Assembly (NCBI GenBank): GCA_020637395.1
Contig: JACJWA010000001.1
Span: forward strand, 1,054,001 to 1,118,000
Direction of reading: 5' to 3'
From: Calditrichota bacterium
GTDB taxonomy: Bacteria > Electryoneota > RPQS01
Length of the DNA: 64,000 nucleotides
The notes under the pieces were generated by a model that had not been told where the DNA came from, did no database searches, and saw only the letters and a list, made by a program, of their open reading frames with translations. Made by a program: the position numbers and the translations under genes. Below, piece by piece: positions 60,228 through 64,000 of this stretch (positions are counted from its first letter, which is position 1; every line of letters starts with the position of its first letter).

Positions 60228-60876
60228 CAAGAACATTTCGCGCGAACAGAAACACTTTGTCGCTATCGCGGGCAACATCGGTGCCGGCAAGACCACGCTC
60301 GCCGAGCGGCTTGCAAGGCAGCTCGGCTGGAAATGCCATCTTGAGCCTGTCATTCAGAATCCCTATCTGAGTGACTTCTATGCTGACATGAGCAGATGGG
60401 CTTTCCATCTGCAGATCTACTTCTTGAGCAAACGATTTCAGAGCCAGCTTGAGATTGACAAGGACCCGGTTTCCTGTGTTCAGGACCGAACGATTTATGA
60501 AGATGCCGAGATATTCGCCCGCACTCTTCACAAACGGGGTGCGATGTCCGACCGGGAACTTGAAAACTACTTCGATCTGTTTGACTCCTTGATTGCGCAT
60601 TTGAGACCGCCGGATCTGGTGGTTTACCTAAAGTGTGGTGTGGAGCAGCTACTAGAACGAATCAGCAAACGCGGAAGAAACTACGAAACCGGAATTGACC
60701 CCGAGTATCTTGAAGATTTGAACAACGCCTACGATCAGTGGGCGGAAAGCTATTCCGGTAAGCTCCTGATTGTCACCATAGATACAATGGCAGAGGGCCG
60801 CGCCTTTGAACATGAAGTGTTTGAAGAGTGCATGCGACTGCTCCGTATGAACCTGCAACTGGAAATTGACTTCTGA
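60220..60876 (+). CDS. Deoxynucleoside kinase (dGK/dAK-like)
   Basis: Phosphorylates salvaged deoxynucleosides to monophosphates. The P-loop GNIGAGKT is at residues 18-25; the base-binding EPV, the QDRTIYED motif (88-95) with the catalytic DR pair, and the lid region ERISKRGRNYE are present. It is 218 residues. The specific nucleoside is not certain. It overlaps the PPC gene by 8 nt and the next gene by one base. Confidence 0.88.
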   Translation: MSDKNISREQKHFVAIAGNIGAGKTTLAERLARQLGWKCHLEPVIQNPYLSDFYADMSRWAFHLQIYFLSKRFQSQLEIDKDPVSCVQDRTIYEDAEIFARTLHKRGAMSDRELENYFDLFDSLIAHLRPPDLVVYLKCGVEQLLERISKRGRNYETGIDPEYLEDLNNAYDQWAESYSGKLLIVTIDTMAEGRAFEHEVFEECMRLLRMNLQLEIDF

Positions 60877-61700
60877 TGCACGAATACTCATTGCTTTCCA
60901 ACACAAGAGCGCCGATTCCCGGTTGGCTGCTCGAGATTTCTATCTGGCTTTGCGCACTTGTTCCGTTTGTCTTGGTGCTTGAGTCGTCCGAAAGCCTGAG
61001 CCCTGCGAACATCGCGGCAAGCGCGGTTGCCTGTCTGTTGGGTTATTTTGCCTGGCGAGCAGGTCCATCTTTCCCGGGCCGTGAGACGGTGTCTCGCGTG
61101 TGGATGATCCTTGCAGTGCTCTCGACGGGTGCGGCAATGTTTGGTGCCGGTTTAGCAAGCAAGATTGGTGTTCTTACGATTTTGTGGTGTGCGCTGCCCG
61201 CAGTCTTGTTGTTTGCGCACTCGAGGATTGACCGCTCGCATCGAGTTCTTAGACAGTCCATTGTTCCTCTTTTGTTTGGTTCCATTTTCATGTTTGTTTC
61301 AACTTCCTTGGGACAGTCAGCCAAGGGAGCTTTTCCTGCCGTAATCGCCGCGCTCTTCCTTTCCGTTTTGCGGGCGACGCTGGACATTGAAGAGGATGTT
61401 CTGGAGAATCATGGGGACACCGACTCGCTTGTTGTGGAGGAGCATTACAGAAAGAGGCTCGCGATCACTGCAGCGATTTTCTTCCTGTTTGGTACGGTCA
61501 GCTTGTGGCCCTGGCTTGGCGAAGTGTATAGCCAAACATACTTCTTCATTATGCTGTTCGGAGTACTGCTGCCGCTTGCGTACTTCTGGGGAAGGATTCG
61601 CCAACCGAAGATGGAGGGTGCGCGCGCTGCTTTGACTCGATTTAACCGCATTGCGCCACTGCTTGGCATCTTTCACCTGGTTGCTGTGCTCTTTTCGTAG
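60876..61700 (+). CDS. Polytopic membrane protein, possibly a divergent UbiA-type prenyltransferase
   Basis: A 274-residue protein with about eight hydrophobic helices. Residues 166-187 (RATLDIEEDVLENHGDTDSL) look like the second Asp-rich motif of UbiA-type prenyltransferases (R-x-x-x-D-I-x-D-x-x-x-D). The first motif (N-D-x-x-D-x-x-x-D) is not found in the expected earlier loop, so catalysis by the standard mechanism is doubtful. It overlaps the deoxynucleoside kinase stop by one base and maf by one base. The assignment is tentative. Confidence 0.42.
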   Translation: MHEYSLLSNTRAPIPGWLLEISIWLCALVPFVLVLESSESLSPANIAASAVACLLGYFAWRAGPSFPGRETVSRVWMILAVLSTGAAMFGAGLASKIGVLTILWCALPAVLLFAHSRIDRSHRVLRQSIVPLLFGSIFMFVSTSLGQSAKGAFPAVIAALFLSVLRATLDIEEDVLENHGDTDSLVVEEHYRKRLAITAAIFFLFGTVSLWPWLGEVYSQTYFFIMLFGVLLPLAYFWGRIRQPKMEGARAALTRFNRIAPLLGIFHLVAVLFS

Positions 61701-62287
61701 TGGACGTTCGTCTTACTCTGGTGTCTGCTTCACCGCGCAGACAGGAACTGCTGAAATCATTGAAGATTCCTTTCGACGTGGCGCCCTCTGCGGCATCGGA
61801 GTGCTGGCTGGCGCCGACGCCCGAGGAACTTGCTTCTTTGAATGCCGCGCGGAAAGTGGACAGATCACAATACAGGCGAGACCGTGATCGGTTGCTGCTC
61901 GGCGCGGACACCATAATCGCTCTGGATCGGGAGGTTTTCGGCAAACCTGCGGGGAATGACTCGGCGCGCCGAATGCTGTCACGACTATCTGACCGGTGGC
62001 ACAAGGTCATCACCGGATTTTGTTTGATGCGGGGCGGGGAAGAGGAGAGAAAAATCTGCGCGAGCGTCGTAGCGGGTGTTAGAATAAGATCGTTGTCTGC
62101 GGTTGAGATTGATGCATACCTTGCAACCTCAGAGTGGGTTGGAAAAGCGGGTGCTTACGCAATTCAGGGCAAGGCAGGCGCTTTTGTTGAAGAGATTTCG
62201 GGGGACTATTCGAACGTAGTAGGATTACCCACAGAGAGGATTGGCCAGGAACTTGAGCGGAACTTTCGCGAATTCAGATTTCTGTGA
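61700..62287 (+). CDS. maf: Maf-type nucleotide pyrophosphatase
   Basis: Hydrolyses nucleoside triphosphates, especially modified or non-canonical ones, to monophosphates, and is linked to septum inhibition. The signature SASPRRQELL is at residues 9-18, GADTIIALD and GKPAGN follow, then VGKAGAYAIQGKAG and GDYSNVVGLP. It is 195 residues. The GTG start at 61700 uses the last base of the previous stop codon. Its end overlaps the RodZ-like gene by 47 nt. Confidence 0.93.
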   Translation: MDVRLTLVSASPRRQELLKSLKIPFDVAPSAASECWLAPTPEELASLNAARKVDRSQYRRDRDRLLLGADTIIALDREVFGKPAGNDSARRMLSRLSDRWHKVITGFCLMRGGEEERKICASVVAGVRIRSLSAVEIDAYLATSEWVGKAGAYAIQGKAGAFVEEISGDYSNVVGLPTERIGQELERNFREFRFL

Positions 62288-63110
62288 GGAGCTTAGGAAG
62301 GCTCGCGAATTCCGAGGGCTTTCTCTCGAGGACATAGCACGTTCGACACGGATTCCTCTGGACTATCTGCGTGCGATTGACCAAGGGCAGCTTGACTCGG
62401 TCCCAGAAGCAATTCGAAAAGGGGTGATTACCTCCTACGCCAAGGCCGCCGGGATGAATGCGGACCTTGTCGAACGCTCGCTGAAAGATCCCTCTGCGAA
62501 ATCCGCGAAGTCGGGGAGCGGACGAGTCGCTGGAGTTCCTTACCGAGAGAAGATGACCGTTGGAATGACCCGTGCGCAGATCCAGACGGTCTGGTTTGCC
62601 AAGCTCTCATCAAATGCTGGCCTCCATTGGGGGGTCACTGCCGTGTTGCTTGGAATTCTCGTCGTGCTCGGGCTGACTTCGACTCCTCACTCAAAGACCT
62701 CAGTTTATCCATATTCCAATAAGCTTCCATACGGCGGTATCTTAAGGCAGGTTCCCTTCGTGAAAGTGTCAGAACCAGGAGTTAGTGATTCCGATCCTTT
62801 TCTGATTGACTTTGTGCAACATGTCACGACGGCGATCGCGCTGGACACGGGTTTCGTCGAGACCGAACTGGGAATCAATGAGTGGGAAACACACAACTTG
62901 TATCCTTTTGACACTATAGAGGTTACGCATGGAACCGGACTTAGATTCAGCTTTCCTCCCGGATTTCCACTGCTGGTCCTAACTGAGAGCGCCGAAACCT
63001 TGCGGACCCATTTTACGCACGATTCGACCGCTGCGTGGATCTGCTCGCCTGACCTCAGTTTGGAAGCTGACGCTGAAGGTGATTCCGCTGTTGCCGATAC
63101 GGGGAGTTGA
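62241..63110 (+). CDS. RodZ-like protein: HTH domain, single transmembrane helix, periplasmic tail
   Basis: A 289-residue protein. Residues about 14-80 form a RodZ-type helix-turn-helix (ELRKAREFRGLSLEDIARST, then PLDYLRAIDQGQLDSVPEA), one transmembrane helix lies at about 129-146, and the rest is a periplasmic domain. RodZ links the MreB cytoskeleton to the membrane and sets rod shape; an envelope regulator is an alternative. The TTG at 62241 is the only start before the HTH, giving a 47-nt overlap with maf. The end is acidic. Confidence 0.75.
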   Translation: MARNLSGTFANSDFCEELRKAREFRGLSLEDIARSTRIPLDYLRAIDQGQLDSVPEAIRKGVITSYAKAAGMNADLVERSLKDPSAKSAKSGSGRVAGVPYREKMTVGMTRAQIQTVWFAKLSSNAGLHWGVTAVLLGILVVLGLTSTPHSKTSVYPYSNKLPYGGILRQVPFVKVSEPGVSDSDPFLIDFVQHVTTAIALDTGFVETELGINEWETHNLYPFDTIEVTHGTGLRFSFPPGFPLLVLTESAETLRTHFTHDSTAAWICSPDLSLEADAEGDSAVADTGS

Positions 63111-63135
63111 CTTCACCGGAACTCGTTGTTATATT
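63107..63135 (+). promoter_or_regulatory. Near-consensus promoter of the pgsB-like gene
   Basis: TTGACT (63107-63112), a 17-nt spacer and TATATT (63130-63135), with transcription from about 63142. The -35 box overlaps the stop of the RodZ-like gene. The segment AACTCGTTG, one base, TATATT is identical to the arcC promoter. The 5' leader of about 46 nt has no clear Shine-Dalgarno sequence. Confidence 0.75.
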
Positions 63136-63187
63136 GTATTTTTTGCAATTCCTGCCTTGACCAAGAACTGCTTCCCGCTCCGCCGCG

Positions 63188-64000
63188 ATGGTCTATCTGT
63201 TCCTCGCTTTTGCCGCATCCCTCCTATTCGCCGTCTGGGAGTACCTCCAGCACCAGAGGCGCGTTAACTCTATTCCCATCCGCATACACGTGAACGGTAC
63301 GCGCGGCAAGTCGTCAGTAACTCGACTGATTGCTGCGGGACTCCGTGCGGGCGGTATTCGCACGCTCGCCAAGACTACCGGCACGCTGCCAAGAATTATT
63401 CACGCCGATGGGCTGGAAGTGCCCATTCAGCGTCGAAGCGGTGCGAATATTATTGAGCAGGTTAAGGTGTTCCGATACTTCGCAAAGGAGAAACCTCAAG
63501 CAATCGTTATTGAGTGCATGGCGGTGAACCCCGAATATCAATGGATCTGCGAACACCGATTTGTCCGGGCGTCCGTGGGCGTGATCACCAACACTCGACT
63601 TGATCACATTCTTGAGATGGGGCCAACCCTTGAGAACGTTACGCGCTCTTTGTGCAACACTTTGCCGCCGCGAGGTGTAGCCTACACTGCCGAGCAAAAC
63701 ATGTTTTGGCTCATGCGAAAAGAAGCAGAGCGATCGGACTGTCGGCTCTGGCGAGTGAACTCGGAAAGCGTCTCGTATCTCGAACTTGGACAGTTTTCCT
63801 ACATAGAACATGCGGACAATGTCGCGCTCGCACTCGCGGTCTGCGAACACTATCATGTTCCCCGCGAAGTCGCTTTGGAAGGCATGTACAAAGCGTTTCC
63901 CGATCCCGGCGCACTAAAAGTGCTGGAAGCCGAAGAGAATGGCAAGGTCGTTCAGTTCATCAATGCGCTGGCAGCGAACGATCCTATGTCCACTCTTGCC
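63188..64000 (+). CDS. pgsB: PgsB/CapB-like poly-gamma-glutamate synthase (Mur-ligase type), 3' end outside window
   Basis: An ATP-dependent amide ligase of the Mur ligase superfamily that in Bacillus polymerises glutamate into a capsule or released polymer at the membrane. The first 271 residues are visible and the frame runs off the edge. An N-terminal membrane helix (1-18) is followed by the P-loop VNGTRGKSSVTRLI (residues 35-48), TLAKTTGTLPRII, and IVIECMAVNPEYQW, which are the family order of PgsB. The ATG at 63188 is the only start before the helix. pgsC and pgsA would be expected next but lie outside the window. Confidence 0.88.
   Translation, partial: MVYLFLAFAASLLFAVWEYLQHQRRVNSIPIRIHVNGTRGKSSVTRLIAAGLRAGGIRTLAKTTGTLPRIIHADGLEVPIQRRSGANIIEQVKVFRYFAKEKPQAIVIECMAVNPEYQWICEHRFVRASVGVITNTRLDHILEMGPTLENVTRSLCNTLPPRGVAYTAEQNMFWLMRKEAERSDCRLWRVNSESVSYLELGQFSYIEHADNVALALAVCEHYHVPREVALEGMYKAFPDPGALKVLEAEENGKVVQFINALAANDPMSTLA

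Noticed and set aside
1..64000. CRISPR array, insertion sequence, prophage or defence island
   Set aside because: No direct repeats with spacers, no transposase or integrase, and no phage genes were found; the window is core chromosome in character.

Overview
This 64 kb window reads as chromosome from an uncultured Gram-negative member of the FCB (Fibrobacteres-Chlorobi-Bacteroidetes) superphylum outside Bacteroidetes proper; Zixibacteria, KSB1 or Calditrichota-like lineages are candidates. This placement is inferred from type IX secretion (T9SS) sorting domains on several secreted proteins, a PorU-PorV pair, a GWxTD protein, lamin-tail proteins, phosphatidylethanolamine synthesis genes and a TonB-dependent receptor. 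Every gene except rpsT lies on the plus strand. Genes are densely packed, often with 1-4 nt stop/start overlaps, and GTG, TTG and probably one CTG start are used. I see no tRNA, rRNA, insertion sequence, prophage or CRISPR array. No gene-free stretch reaches 300 bases; the longest is 45934-46218.

Layout. 1-1934: the end of a TonB-dependent receptor and a T9SS-sorted beta-propeller protein. 2040-13591: housekeeping run trpS, scpA, scpB, an unassigned Rossmann enzyme, cmk, plsC, rpsA, mtaB, an M20 peptidase and guaB. rpsT is convergent with guaB. 14076-25705: sirtuin, TPR lipoprotein, cdsA, menaquinone methyltransferase, comEC, rnhB, yraN, lamin-tail protein and ABC-F ATPase. 25766-32048: arcC, sucC, sucD, ndk, an EcfT-like protein, truA and an HtrA protease behind a strong promoter. 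32045-39473: purB, purC, psd, pssA, purS, purQ, tatA, gatA and gatB. 39481-45933: smc, GWxTD protein, an ABC ATPase without a permease, and an HD-GYP protein.

46008-58915 is the most distinctive part, a cell-surface locus. A promoter and a structured leader end in an intrinsic terminator six bases before the start of a PorU-like C25 peptidase. PorV follows, then an M6-peptidase-like T9SS cargo that has lost its HExxH zinc site, a fused metalloprotease / beta-propeller / outer-membrane barrel protein, and two paralogous DUF5683-type membrane proteins. PorU and PorV would process and shuttle sorting-domain cargo such as the proteins at 639 and 51261; the leader suggests that expression is conditional.

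58928-64000: an overlapping run of an RmlD-like reductase, PPC/DUF296 protein, deoxynucleoside kinase, UbiA-like membrane protein, Maf and a RodZ-like protein. A near-consensus promoter then leads into a truncated pgsB-like ligase. That promoter shares an unusual 15-base stretch with the arcC promoter.
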